This document shows, in pieces, positions 17,683-26,890 of a stretch of DNA of 64,000 bases (positions are counted from its first letter, which is position 1; every line of letters starts with the position of its first letter). A program made the position numbers and the translations under genes. The notes beneath the pieces are model-generated. The model was not told the DNA's origin and did not search any database. It saw only the letters and a list, made by a program, of their open reading frames with translations. The DNA is from Tenacibaculum soleae (GTDB lineage Bacteria > Bacteroidota > Bacteroidia > Flavobacteriales > Flavobacteriaceae). The DNA lies in the NCBI RefSeq assembly GCF_001693415.1, contig NZ_MAKX01000002.1, positions 62,001-126,000 on the forward strand, read 5' to 3'.

Positions 17683-19278
17683 TTATAAATATTTGTATGC
17701 AGGTAACGTTAAAAACTCTACAAATTCTTCATTTAGAATTAAGTCATCAAATAACTTAATTGCCGTTTCAAACTCTCCTTTCTCATATCGAATTTCACCA
17801 ACATATTCTTTTATTTTTTTAATTTCTTCTTGTTTTAATTGTTGATACATTGCTACTGTAAAAACTCTTCCATCTTCAAGTGTTATATTTTTATGTAACC
17901 ATTGCCAAATCTGTGTTCTAGAAATTTCTGCCGTTGCTGCATCTTCCATTAAATTATACAAAGCCGCAGCACCTTGCCCTATTAGCCAAGATTCTATATA
18001 TAAGATTCCTACATTAATATTTTTACGAATTCCGTTTTCTGTAACTGTTCCTTTTGGAAGCGCTACTAACTCAGCTTCAGCAATGTTTAAAGCTGTTAGT
18101 TTTTTGTCTATTTGATTTGCATTTGGCATTGATTTATTAAAAACATCCATCGCAACTTTTACCAATCCTGGATGCGCTACCCAAGTTCCGTCATGACCAT
18201 TTTTAACCTCTTGCTCTTTATCTTTTAAAACTTTAGAAAACGCTAATTCATTGGCTGCATCATCATTTTTTACAGGAATTTGAGCAGCCATACCACCCAT
18301 GGCGTGTACGTTTCGTTTATGACAAGTTTGAATTACACGTAAAGAATACGCTTTCATAAAAGGTGTTTTCATAGTTACTTGATCTCTATTTGGAACTACA
18401 AAATTTCGATGATTTCTAAATTTTTTGATGTAAGAAAAAATATAATCCCAACGCCCACAATTTAAACCAGCCATGTGATCTTTTAACTCATAAATAATTT
18501 CATCTAACTGAAAACTAGCCGTAATAGTTTCGATCAATACCGTTGCTTTTATTGTTTTTTGTGGCACTTTTAAATATTCTTGTGCAAATACAAAAACATC
18601 GTTCCACCAACGAGCTTCATTGTAATGCTCTAATTTTGGTAGGTAAAAATAGGTTGCCGAACCTTGCTCTAATAAAGCTTTGATGTTATTGAAAAAGAAC
18701 AACCCAAAATCGACCAACGAACCTGACATTTGAACACCGTCAATTAAAAAATGCTTTTCATTTAAATGCAAACCCCTTGGTCTTACCAATAAAGTAGCTG
18801 AGGTTTCATTTAACTGATAAGTTTTATTTTTTTTATCATTATAAAACGAAATAGTTTTATTTACAGCATCCTTTAAGTTTACCTGCCCATCTAATAAATT
18901 AGCAATTGTAGGTGAATTACTATCTTCAAAATCGGCCATAAAAGTTTTTGCACCCGAGTTTAACGCGTTGATCACCATTTTACGATCTACCGGCCCAGTA
19001 ATCTCCACTCTCCTATCTAATAAGTCGTCAGGTAATTCTGCACACACCCAATCACCCTCTCTAATAGTTTTTGTTTCTGATGGAAAAGTTGGATAATTTC
19101 CCATATTAAAATACGCTTGATCTATTTCTCGCTCTTCTAATAATTGCAATCTTTTATTATTAAATTTTTCGTGTAATCGAGTTAAAAATATTTTAGCATC
19201 ATTTGTTAAAATATTTTTATAATTACCCTCATTAAATCCTACACACTCAATTTCTTTTTCTAAAACATGTTGATTCAT
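17683..19278 (-). CDS. aceB: Malate synthase A
   Basis: Second glyoxylate-shunt enzyme: glyoxylate plus acetyl-CoA to malate. 531 residues, typical for the A isoform. The family pattern is clear: FMADFEDSNSPTIAN near residue 92, the LLVRPRGLHLNEKH loop with the catalytic Arg, FYLPKLEHYNEA, TVLIETITASFQ with the Mg-binding Glu, GLNCGRWDYIFS with the second acid, and AHPGLVKVA. Start ATG 19278. It leads the aceBA unit and diverges from the ScfR/RamB-type regulator; a long palindrome lies between them. Confidence 0.97.
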   Translation of the reverse strand: MNQHVLEKEIECVGFNEGNYKNILTNDAKIFLTRLHEKFNNKRLQLLEEREIDQAYFNMGNYPTFPSETKTIREGDWVCAELPDDLLDRRVEITGPVDRKMVINALNSGAKTFMADFEDSNSPTIANLLDGQVNLKDAVNKTISFYNDKKNKTYQLNETSATLLVRPRGLHLNEKHFLIDGVQMSGSLVDFGLFFFNNIKALLEQGSATYFYLPKLEHYNEARWWNDVFVFAQEYLKVPQKTIKATVLIETITASFQLDEIIYELKDHMAGLNCGRWDYIFSYIKKFRNHRNFVVPNRDQVTMKTPFMKAYSLRVIQTCHKRNVHAMGGMAAQIPVKNDDAANELAFSKVLKDKEQEVKNGHDGTWVAHPGLVKVAMDVFNKSMPNANQIDKKLTALNIAEAELVALPKGTVTENGIRKNINVGILYIESWLIGQGAAALYNLMEDAATAEISRTQIWQWLHKNITLEDGRVFTVAMYQQLKQEEIKKIKEYVGEIRYEKGEFETAIKLFDDLILNEEFVEFLTLPAYKYL

Positions 19279-19306
19279 AATAACTTACTTTTATTTATTG
19301 ATACAC

Positions 19307-19314
19307 CAATAGTA
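19307..19314 (-). promoter_or_regulatory. Candidate -7 element of aceBA
   Basis: TACTATTG on the minus strand differs from TAnnTTTG at one position and lies 29 nt before the aceB ATG. The -33 position, about 19 nt upstream, falls inside the 40-bp palindrome, so the operator would control access of RNA polymerase. Confidence 0.45.
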
Positions 19315-19323
19315 TAAAAAATA

Positions 19324-19363
19324 ATTTAATTAATTTAGCGAACGTTCGCTAAATTAATTAAAT
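19324..19363. promoter_or_regulatory. Perfect 40-bp palindrome between aceB and the ScfR-type regulator (operator)
   Basis: Every base of 19324-19343 pairs with 19344-19363. The core is TTTAGCGAAC/GTTCGCTAAA, flanked by TTAATTAA-type arms. A further half-site, TTCGCTAA, lies at 19381-19388, next to the regulator's own -7 box. RamB and related ScfR regulators bind TTGC-type sites near aceA/aceB in actinobacteria, so this is a strong candidate target for the adjacent regulator, with autoregulation through the half-site. Confidence 0.75.
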
Positions 19364-19394
19364 ATTCAAATTTTTATTAATTCGCTAATTTTAA

Positions 19395-19402
19395 TACCTT
19401 TG
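19395..19402 (+). promoter_or_regulatory. -7 element of the ScfR/RamB-type regulator gene
   Basis: TACCTTTG matches TAnnTTTG, 27 nt before the TTG start at 19429. The half-operator TTCGCTAA lies 7 nt upstream of it. Confidence 0.55.
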
Positions 19403-19428
19403 AATTACGAATCTTTTAATAAAAAACT

Positions 19429-20907
19429 TTGGAAGAAGAATACATTAGACTTGTTTTTGGATTAAAACTAAAACAAATACGTACTGATAAAAAATTATCA
19501 CTCTTCGGATTAGCTAAATTAACAGGCTTATCTAAATCTTATTTAAATGAGATTGAAAAAGGAAAAAAATATCCCAAAACAGATAAAATTGTAATTCTTT
19601 CTGAAAAACTAGAAGTTACGTACGATCATTTGGTTTCTTTAAAACTAGATAAAAACTTAGCACCAATTGGTGAAATATTACAATCGAAAGTTTTAAAAGA
19701 AATTCCGTTAGATTTATTCGGTATTAAAGAAAGCAACTTAATCGACATTATTGCCAACGCACCCGCCAAAGTAAATGCGTTTATTAGTACTATCATAAAA
19801 ATAGCTCAAAACTATAATTTAACACGTGAAAATTTCTTTTTAGCTTCTTTGCGTTCTTATCAAGAAGCACATAATAATTATTTTGAAGATATTGAAAGTA
19901 GTGTTATTGCCTTTGCCAAAGCTTATCATATAAACTTAAACAAACCTATAAGTGCTAGCGATTTAGAAGATATTTTGATCGAAGAATATGGTTATACGAT
20001 TAATACCGAGGAACTTTCTAAACATCAAAAATTATCAGAAATAAGAAACATTTACATTCCCAAAAACAAAACATTACTTATTTATAACGATATAAGTGAA
20101 GCTCAAAAAACGTTTATCTACGCAAAAGAATTAGCCTACAACTATCTAAAAATTGAAAACAGGCTATATACTTTTCCTTGGATAAAATTCGAAAGTTTTG
20201 ACCAAGTTTTAAATAACTTTATTGCTTCTTATTTTGCTGGGGCACTTATAATTCCGAAAGAAAATCTTATCAAAAACTTAACACATTTTTTCTCATTAAA
20301 GGAATGGCAACCGTTACAATTACATAAAATCACTAAAAACTACAATTGCTCAGACGAAACCTTTTATCAGCGATTAACCAACATACTACCAAAACATTTT
20401 AATATAAAAAATCTGTTTTTTTTACGATTTACACATCAAGAAAACTCACCTGTTTTTAAACTATCAAAAGAGTTACACATAACCCAACAACAAGCACCAC
20501 ATGCGAATAGAAATAACGAGCATTATTGCAGAAGATGGGTTTCTATAAAAACAATTCAAGATTTAGAGAAAGCTGTTGATAAAAATTCTTCTTATGGTAT
20601 ACAAATATCATCTTATGAAAATTCGACGAATGAATACTTAGTATTATCTGCCGCCACTTCTGATCCTTTTAAAGAAAAAAACAATCGTAGCGTAAGCATT
20701 GGAATATTACTATCGCCTCATTTAAAGAAAAAAATTAAATTCTTTAAAGAGAATACTTTTACAAATAAACAAGTTGGTGTTACTTGTGAAACCTGTGCCG
20801 TAAAAAACTGTACCGAACGCGTAGCCGAACCTCGTGTTTTAAATAAACAATTTAGAAATAATGAAATTGCAAAAACAATAGACAACATACTACAATCATA
20901 CATTTAA
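19429..20907 (+). CDS. ScfR/RamB-type transcriptional regulator (XRE HTH + IrrE-like + C-terminal zinc-type domain)
   Basis: A 492-residue regulator of short-chain acyl/acetate metabolism by family. The XRE helix-turn-helix is at about residues 10-65 (LSLFGLAKLTGLSKSYLNEIEKG). The middle (about 150-300) is the IrrE/ImmA-like domain, but the metal-binding HExxH is absent, reading AKELAYNYL. The end carries the Cys pair CETCAVKNCTERV seen in the family's C-terminal domain. In actinobacteria RamB controls aceA and aceB; here the gene diverges from aceBA across the 40-bp palindrome. It starts with TTG: the HTH begins only 10 residues in, and no ATG lies close by. The carboxyltransferase gene follows 59 nt downstream. 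Confidence 0.88.
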   Translation: MEEEYIRLVFGLKLKQIRTDKKLSLFGLAKLTGLSKSYLNEIEKGKKYPKTDKIVILSEKLEVTYDHLVSLKLDKNLAPIGEILQSKVLKEIPLDLFGIKESNLIDIIANAPAKVNAFISTIIKIAQNYNLTRENFFLASLRSYQEAHNNYFEDIESSVIAFAKAYHINLNKPISASDLEDILIEEYGYTINTEELSKHQKLSEIRNIYIPKNKTLLIYNDISEAQKTFIYAKELAYNYLKIENRLYTFPWIKFESFDQVLNNFIASYFAGALIIPKENLIKNLTHFFSLKEWQPLQLHKITKNYNCSDETFYQRLTNILPKHFNIKNLFFLRFTHQENSPVFKLSKELHITQQQAPHANRNNEHYCRRWVSIKTIQDLEKAVDKNSSYGIQISSYENSTNEYLVLSAATSDPFKEKNNRSVSIGILLSPHLKKKIKFFKENTFTNKQVGVTCETCAVKNCTERVAEPRVLNKQFRNNEIAKTIDNILQSYI

Positions 20908-20966
20908 ACGACTTGTATTATAAACCGTTTTTCTTAATTTAGCAATCGCAAACAAATAACTTACAA

Positions 20967-22595
20967 ATGGATCTTAACTTCAATAAAAACGAAGACCACA
21001 ATAAACTTTTAGCATCAGATTTAAGAAGGCGTTTTGCCCAAGTTAAATTAGGGGGTGGTCAAAAGCGTATCGATAAGCATCACGAAAAAGGAAAATTAAC
21101 CGCAAGAGAGCGTATAGATTACCTTTTAGATAATGATTCTAAATCTATAGAAATAGCCGCTTTTGCTGGCGAAGAAATGTATAAAGAACACGGTGGTTGC
21201 CCTTCTGGTGGTGTTGTAGTAAAAATAGGTTATGTTAGCGGTAAGCAATGCATTGTTGTTGCCAATGACGCAACAGTAAAAGCAGGCGCTTGGTTTCCTA
21301 TCACTGGGAAAAAGAATTTAAGAGCGCAAGAAATATCAATAGAAAATAAGTTACCTATTATCTATTTAGTAGATTCTGCTGGTGTTTATTTACCTTTACA
21401 GGATGAAATTTTTCCTGATAAAGAACACTTCGGACGTATTTTTAGAAATAATGCCGTAATGAGCAGCATGGGGATTACACAAATATCTGCCGTTATGGGC
21501 AGTTGTGTTGCCGGAGGTGCTTATTTGCCAATTATGAGCGATGAAGCTTTAATTGTAGACAAAACTGCAAGTATCTTTTTAGCCGGAAGTTATTTAGTAA
21601 AAGCTGCTATTGGTGAAAGTATTGATAACGAAACACTTGGTGGAGCAACTACGCATTGCGAAATTTCAGGCGTTACCGACTACAAAGCTAAAGATGACAA
21701 AGATGCTTTAGATAAAATAAAGTTTATTGTTGATAAAATTGGAGATGCTGATAAAGCTGGATACAATCGTAAAGAAGCTTTTCCTCCAAAAGAAAACGAA
21801 GAAGACATTTTCGGAATCCTTCCGAAAGAAAGGAATGCACAATATGACATGCTAGAAATTATCAATCGTTTGGTTGATAATTCTGAATTTGAACAATATA
21901 AAGAAGGTTACGGTAAAACAATTATTACCGGTTATGGCCGTATTGATGGTTGGGCTGTTGGTATTGTTGCCAATCAACGAAAATTAGTAAAAACTAAAAA
22001 AGGAGAAATGCAGTTTGGCGGCGTTATCTATAACGATTCTGCCGATAAAGCAACACGTTTTATTGCAAATTGTAATCAGAAAAAAATTCCGTTGGTATTT
22101 TTACAAGACGTTACCGGTTTTATGGTTGGTTCTAAATCTGAGCATGGCGGTATCATAAAAGATGGCGCAAAAATGGTAAATGCGCTAAGTAATTCTGTTG
22201 TACCAAAATTCACCATCGTTATTGGTAATTCATACGGAGCAGGTAACTACGCTATGTGTGGTAAAGCCTATGATCCTAGGTTAATTGCTGCCTGGCCAAG
22301 TGCCGAATTAGCAGTTATGAGTGGTAACTCAGCAGCAAAGGTTTTACTACAAATAGAAACTGCATCATTAAAGAAAAAAGGAGAAGAAATTACCCCTGAA
22401 AAAGAAGCTGAATTATTTGACAAAATAAAATCTCGTTACGACAAGCAAATCTCTCCATACTATGCTGCTGCAAGAATTTGGACAGACGGCGTAATAAACC
22501 CGTTAGACACTAGAACATGGATTTCAATGGGAATAGAAGCTGCAAATCATGCACCTATTGAAAAGAAATTTAATTTAGGCGTTATTCAAGTATAA
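20967..22595 (+). CDS. Acyl-CoA carboxylase beta (carboxyltransferase) subunit, methylcrotonyl-CoA type
   Basis: A 542-residue biotin-dependent carboxyltransferase. Two crotonase-like halves are seen: the first with LPLQDEIFPDKEHFGRIF and AVMGSCVAGGAYLPIMSDEA, the second with VTGFMVGSKSEHGGIIKDGAKMV and GAGNYAMCGKAYDP. These match methylcrotonyl-CoA carboxylase beta subunits (leucine degradation); propionyl-CoA or another acyl-CoA substrate is possible. The biotin carboxylase/BCCP partner is not in the window. A -7-like TAATTTAG (20935-20942) lies upstream, overlapping TTTAGC, which resembles the aceB operator half-site, so ScfR control is possible but weakly supported. Start ATG 20967. Confidence 0.9.
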   Translation: MDLNFNKNEDHNKLLASDLRRRFAQVKLGGGQKRIDKHHEKGKLTARERIDYLLDNDSKSIEIAAFAGEEMYKEHGGCPSGGVVVKIGYVSGKQCIVVANDATVKAGAWFPITGKKNLRAQEISIENKLPIIYLVDSAGVYLPLQDEIFPDKEHFGRIFRNNAVMSSMGITQISAVMGSCVAGGAYLPIMSDEALIVDKTASIFLAGSYLVKAAIGESIDNETLGGATTHCEISGVTDYKAKDDKDALDKIKFIVDKIGDADKAGYNRKEAFPPKENEEDIFGILPKERNAQYDMLEIINRLVDNSEFEQYKEGYGKTIITGYGRIDGWAVGIVANQRKLVKTKKGEMQFGGVIYNDSADKATRFIANCNQKKIPLVFLQDVTGFMVGSKSEHGGIIKDGAKMVNALSNSVVPKFTIVIGNSYGAGNYAMCGKAYDPRLIAAWPSAELAVMSGNSAAKVLLQIETASLKKKGEEITPEKEAELFDKIKSRYDKQISPYYAAARIWTDGVINPLDTRTWISMGIEAANHAPIEKKFNLGVIQV

Positions 22596-22613
22596 TTTTA
22601 CGCATCATCAGTT

Positions 22614-24602
22614 ATGAGAAAAAAGATTTTATGGGTCATTCTACTCGTTTTTTTAGGGTTTATAGCCTACCAAGCATATGTTTTTACACTTGCCAAACAA
22701 GATAATATCAAACCTATTTATCTGATACCTGAAGATGCTATTTTTATTTTAGATACTGAAAGACCCATTGATACTTGGGATGAAATTAATGCTAGCGATA
22801 TTTGGAAACATCTACAAAAAAACGCTTATTTTAATGACATCAATAAAAACATCAACACTCTCGATGAGGTTATAAAAGAACAAAGAAGTATTCTTAATTT
22901 TATTGGCGAACGTGATGTATTAATATCTGCACACGTATACAAACCTAAAAATTATGATTTTTTATACGTTGTAGACCTTGAAAAATTATCAAAACTTAAT
23001 TTTTTAAAAAACAGTATTACAAACTTAGCTGGTAATAATTATAAAATTACTAACAGGTTATACAAAGACCACGAAATAACTGAGCTTTACGATAAAAAGA
23101 AAAGGGAAACATTACATATTGCCTTTATAAAAAATCAATTAATTGCTTCATACACGCACCTTTTAGTTGAAAACGCTATAAATCAATATCAAACCCCTAT
23201 AATTGGTAGAGATGTTAACTTTGTTGAGATTACCAAAGAAACATCAGAAGATGGCTTTTTTAAAGTTTTTTTTCAGTATAAATATTTACACAAATATCTT
23301 GCCTGTTTTACCAATAAAACTAACAAAGAAGTAGTTGAAAATATTCAAAATTCGCTTCATTATTCAGGATTTGATGTTTCTTTAATTGAAGGAACCATTA
23401 TTCAAGCAGAAGGCTACACAAATGTAAAAGAAGATACTGAAACCTATTTAACTGCCATTCAAAAATCAGGAAAAGGTAAAAGATCTATTGCAAATATAGC
23501 ACCAAGAAACACCGCACTATATTCGAGTTTTGCTTTTGATAGTTTTGAAACTTTTCATGAAAATTTTGAAATTCTGAAAAAAGAAAAAACTGAAGAGTTT
23601 AAAAGCTACACAACACAAATTACTGAAATTGAAAACCTTTTAGACATTAATATTAAAAAAAATGTATATAGTTGGATAGGAAATGAAGTTGCGTTGATTC
23701 ATTTTAACTCTTCACTTTCAAAAAACAAAAAAGACATTGCGGCGATTTTTAAAACCAATGATATTGAAGATGCTACCGAAAATTTAAACTTTATCCTTTC
23801 AAAAATAAAAGAAAAAACACCTTTAAAATTTAAACAAATACCTTACAAAAACCATACTATTAACTTTTTAGATTTAAAAGGATTTTTTAAAATAGTGGCT
23901 GGTAATATGTTTAAAAAAATGGAAAAACCTTATTTTACAATAATTGATGATTTTGTAGTTTTTAGCGCAAGCCCGAATACGCTTAAAGAAATTATTAATA
24001 ACAATATAATGAAGTATACCTTGGCTTCTTCAAAAAACTTTGAAGAATTTTCATATTTATTCGACAACAAATCTACTGTTTTCACTTATATAAATACACC
24101 ATATATTTACAGTGATTTAATAAGTCTTGTTGACCGAAAAACACAACTTCAATTAAGTAAAAATAAAGATTATTTTACCTGTTTTTCACAACTAGGTATC
24201 CAACTAACCTCAGATGGAAATATTTTTAAAAGCAGCATTACCGCTTCTTTCAACGACCCTAAGTTAGTAAACGAAACTATTATTGCAGAACAAGATTTAA
24301 AAAATCAACTCACTTTAAAGTTAGTATCAAAAAAAGACACAATCGCTACAAACTCTTTATTTAATTTTAAAGAAATTCATCCTACCGATTTAAGCGCAAG
24401 CACTTATAAAGAATATTATAATAACAGAAAACTAAAGTTTGAAGTTGAGCTAGATGATGGTTTATTAGACGGTAACTATAAAAGCTATTACCCTAACGGG
24501 CAGATAAAAATAAAAGGAAATTATAAAAACGGAAAAAAATCGGGTACCTGGAAAGCTTACAGTGAAAAGGATGGTAAACTTATTATCAAAAAAAGATTTT
24601 AA
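22614..24602 (+). CDS. Membrane-tethered hypothetical protein with C-terminal MORN-type repeats
   Basis: A 662-residue protein. One N-terminal hydrophobic helix (about 5-25) serves as anchor or signal, leaving a large Lys/Asn-rich extracytoplasmic part with repeated beta-rich segments of the kind seen in DUF3352-like proteins; that link is tentative. The end (about 610-655) has two MORN_2 repeats: DGNYKSYYPNGQIKIKGNYKNGKKSGTWKAYSEKDGK. In Bacteroidota such tails are common on surface or periplasmic proteins, including toxin-immunity-type proteins. It follows the carboxyltransferase by 18 nt with no terminator, so it is likely cotranscribed though functionally unrelated by sight. Confidence 0.7.
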   Translation: MRKKILWVILLVFLGFIAYQAYVFTLAKQDNIKPIYLIPEDAIFILDTERPIDTWDEINASDIWKHLQKNAYFNDINKNINTLDEVIKEQRSILNFIGERDVLISAHVYKPKNYDFLYVVDLEKLSKLNFLKNSITNLAGNNYKITNRLYKDHEITELYDKKKRETLHIAFIKNQLIASYTHLLVENAINQYQTPIIGRDVNFVEITKETSEDGFFKVFFQYKYLHKYLACFTNKTNKEVVENIQNSLHYSGFDVSLIEGTIIQAEGYTNVKEDTETYLTAIQKSGKGKRSIANIAPRNTALYSSFAFDSFETFHENFEILKKEKTEEFKSYTTQITEIENLLDINIKKNVYSWIGNEVALIHFNSSLSKNKKDIAAIFKTNDIEDATENLNFILSKIKEKTPLKFKQIPYKNHTINFLDLKGFFKIVAGNMFKKMEKPYFTIIDDFVVFSASPNTLKEIINNNIMKYTLASSKNFEEFSYLFDNKSTVFTYINTPYIYSDLISLVDRKTQLQLSKNKDYFTCFSQLGIQLTSDGNIFKSSITASFNDPKLVNETIIAEQDLKNQLTLKLVSKKDTIATNSLFNFKEIHPTDLSASTYKEYYNNRKLKFEVELDDGLLDGNYKSYYPNGQIKIKGNYKNGKKSGTWKAYSEKDGKLIIKKRF

Positions 24603-24660
24603 TTGTAAATAAATAACGCAATAGTTACATTTGCCATTGCGTAAATATAATTTTTAAGAA

Positions 24661-25380
24661 ATGGGAAGAGCATTTGAATTTAGGAAAGCAAGAAAAATGA
24701 AACGTTGGTCGGCAATGGCTAAAACATTTACCAGAATTGGTAAAGACATTGTTATGGCAGTTAAAGAAGGAGGTCCTAATCCTGAAACTAACGCACGTTT
24801 ACGTGCCGTTATACAAAATGCAAAGGCTGCAAACATGCCTAAAGATAACGTTGAGCGCGCTATAAAAAAAGCATCTGACAAAGACACTGCCAATTATAAA
24901 GAAACTCTATTTGAAGGTTATGCTCCACATGGTATCGCTTTAGTTGTTGAAACCGCTACCGATAACAATAACCGTACTGTAGCTAATGTTAGAGCAGCTT
25001 TTAATAAATGTGATGGAAATTTAGGAACTTCTGGTTCGGTTGTTTTTATGTTTGATCACACTTGTAATTTTAGAATAAAAGCTGAAGACTTAAAGATAGA
25101 TTTAGAAGAATTTGAATTAGAAATGATCGAATTTGATGTAGAAGAAATATTTGAAGATGAAGACGGAATTTTAATCTACGCTCCGTTTGAGCAATTTGGT
25201 GCAATTCAAAAATATTTAGAAGAAAATAATCTTGAAATTTTATCTTCAGGTTTTGAAAGAATTCCTACAACAACAACTAAACTTTCAGAAGAACAACAGG
25301 CTGATGTTGAAAAACTTTTAGAAAAACTAGAAGACGAAGACGATGTTCAAAACGTATACCACAGTATGGCTATAGTATAG
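24661..25380 (+). CDS. YebC/PmpR family DNA-binding regulatory protein
   Basis: A 239-residue member of the YebC (TACO1) family. The N-terminal signature GRAFEFRKARKMKRWSAMAK differs slightly from the usual GHSKWANIKHRK opening, as it does in other Bacteroidota. The rest follows the family, with MAVKEGGPNPETNARLRAVIQNAKAANMPKDNVERAI and LFEGYAPHGIALVVE. Members act as transcriptional regulators or, in recent work, help ribosomes at polyproline stretches. Starts at ATG 24661, 58 nt after the preceding gene, and is followed by a strong terminator. Confidence 0.93.
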   Translation: MGRAFEFRKARKMKRWSAMAKTFTRIGKDIVMAVKEGGPNPETNARLRAVIQNAKAANMPKDNVERAIKKASDKDTANYKETLFEGYAPHGIALVVETATDNNNRTVANVRAAFNKCDGNLGTSGSVVFMFDHTCNFRIKAEDLKIDLEEFELEMIEFDVEEIFEDEDGILIYAPFEQFGAIQKYLEENNLEILSSGFERIPTTTTKLSEEQQADVEKLLEKLEDEDDVQNVYHSMAIV

Positions 25381-25402
25381 TTATATTACACATAACAAAA
25401 AC

Positions 25403-25433
25403 AAACCTCTCTATAAAAAATATAGAGAGGTTT
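25403..25433. terminator. Bidirectional terminator after yebC
   Basis: AAACCTCTCTATA pairs perfectly with TATAGAGAGGTTT around AAAAA. It serves the YebC gene and, on the other strand, the VWA gene that ends 5 nt away. Confidence 0.92.
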
Positions 25434-25437
25434 TATT

Positions 25438-26829
25438 TTATATCCCTGCATATTTATTTATCAATCGAACAATTAAGTTATTTAACTTTTCTACTTTAAA
25501 ATCGGTTGTTGTTGGTTTTAAGTGCTTGTTTCCAATTCCGCTATCATCAGTTAAAAAAACATAGGTTCCATTTGTAGAAACACTAAAATAACGCATTAAA
25601 TATTCAACCGTTTTATCTGCACCACTAGCAACAATCGGAATAATTTTAATCCCTTTTTCTTGCGCTTTCTTTATTTGGTTTTTTATCGTATTAATGTTTT
25701 CTTTATTTAAATGAGGCGGTGCATCTAATAATAAAAACAACAACCTAGATTTTGCATTTATATTCCATGATTTAGATAATGAAACCCTTAACGCTTCCTC
25801 TACAGCTTCTTCGTAATCACCGCCTCCACCAGCAGTTTGATGAGATAAATTTTCTTTTATTTTAGTAATATCGGTAGTAAAATCAAAATCTCTAACAACA
25901 TATTCATCTCCATGATCTCTATAAAATGTTAAACCAATTCTTTTTTTATGAACACTTGAATCTACACGGGTAATGATATTTTTTATTTCAGATTTTAAGT
26001 AATTAATCTCATCGCCCATTGAGCCTGTTGCATCGATGGTAAACATGATGTCAATGTCATTTAATTTTTCATTTAAATTATATGAAAATTCAATTTTTGT
26101 AGTTTCTCTATTAATTCTTATTCCTTTTATCTCATTTTTATAAATTACCTGAAGTGTATAATGCTTACTATCATTTTTAAAAACTAAAGCTTTACCAAAA
26201 ACATCTGTCTTTGTTTTAAAAATCATCCTGTTTTTATCATCTAAAAACAAAACCGTAGCATTTATAATTGGAATATTATTTACATCTTTCACTAATACAT
26301 CAACCTTTTCTTTTAAAGAAAATTTCCAATTATTTTTCACTTTTAAAAACATATCGTTTTTCATTAACAACTTCCAATCATCCCATTTTTCTAAATCATT
26401 AATTTCTCCTGCTGTTAATTGTCCTGATTGTGGTGTATCTATTTTTACAAAAGATGGTTCTTTTATTTTTTTTGATGAATATGTTAATGATTTACTTTCT
26501 CTTTTAATTCCCATAGCAACTACTACTACTTCATCTAAAACATGAGTGTTTTCAGTTAGTAAAACATTAATTATAGTTTTATTTTTTACCAGAACTTCTT
26601 TCGTTTCCATTCCTATAAATGAAAAAACTAATACATCTCCTTTACCTGCTTTTATAGCATATTTGCCATCAAAATCAGTTTCAACACCTGTTTCTGTTCC
26701 TTTAATTAAAACAGTAACTCCTGGCAAAACACCAGAATTATCAGAAACAATTCCTTTTATTTTTTTCTCTTGTGCTTGTAGTAATGACACAATAGTTATT
26801 AAAAATATGAAAGTTATTTTTTTTAGCAT
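25438..26829 (-). CDS. SusC-head / von Willebrand factor A chimera
   Basis: 463 residues from ATG 26829. Signal peptide (MLKKITFIFLITIVSLLQAQ), then a carboxypeptidase-D-like regulatory domain (about 21-100: IKGIVSDNSGVLPGVTVLIKG ... DGKYAIKAGKGDVLVFSFIGMET), then DEVVVVAMGIKRESKSLTYS, which is the region SusC proteins use as TonB-box and plug entry. After residue about 130 the SusC likeness stops. A linker with a beta domain leads to a VWA domain (about 255-450) with MIDAS motif DATGSMGDE and PPHLN, TAGGGGDYEEA. VWA domains bind metal and protein partners. The frame extends to 26901 but the preceding residues would precede the signal peptide. A bipartite inverted repeat lies upstream. Confidence 0.82.
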   Translation of the reverse strand: MLKKITFIFLITIVSLLQAQEKKIKGIVSDNSGVLPGVTVLIKGTETGVETDFDGKYAIKAGKGDVLVFSFIGMETKEVLVKNKTIINVLLTENTHVLDEVVVVAMGIKRESKSLTYSSKKIKEPSFVKIDTPQSGQLTAGEINDLEKWDDWKLLMKNDMFLKVKNNWKFSLKEKVDVLVKDVNNIPIINATVLFLDDKNRMIFKTKTDVFGKALVFKNDSKHYTLQVIYKNEIKGIRINRETTKIEFSYNLNEKLNDIDIMFTIDATGSMGDEINYLKSEIKNIITRVDSSVHKKRIGLTFYRDHGDEYVVRDFDFTTDITKIKENLSHQTAGGGGDYEEAVEEALRVSLSKSWNINAKSRLLFLLLDAPPHLNKENINTIKNQIKKAQEKGIKIIPIVASGADKTVEYLMRYFSVSTNGTYVFLTDDSGIGNKHLKPTTTDFKVEKLNNLIVRLINKYAGI

Positions 26830-26890
26830 AATTATAGATTTTAAATTTGATATAAACCTATTGTTATTTGTAAGGATAAAAAATCGGCAA

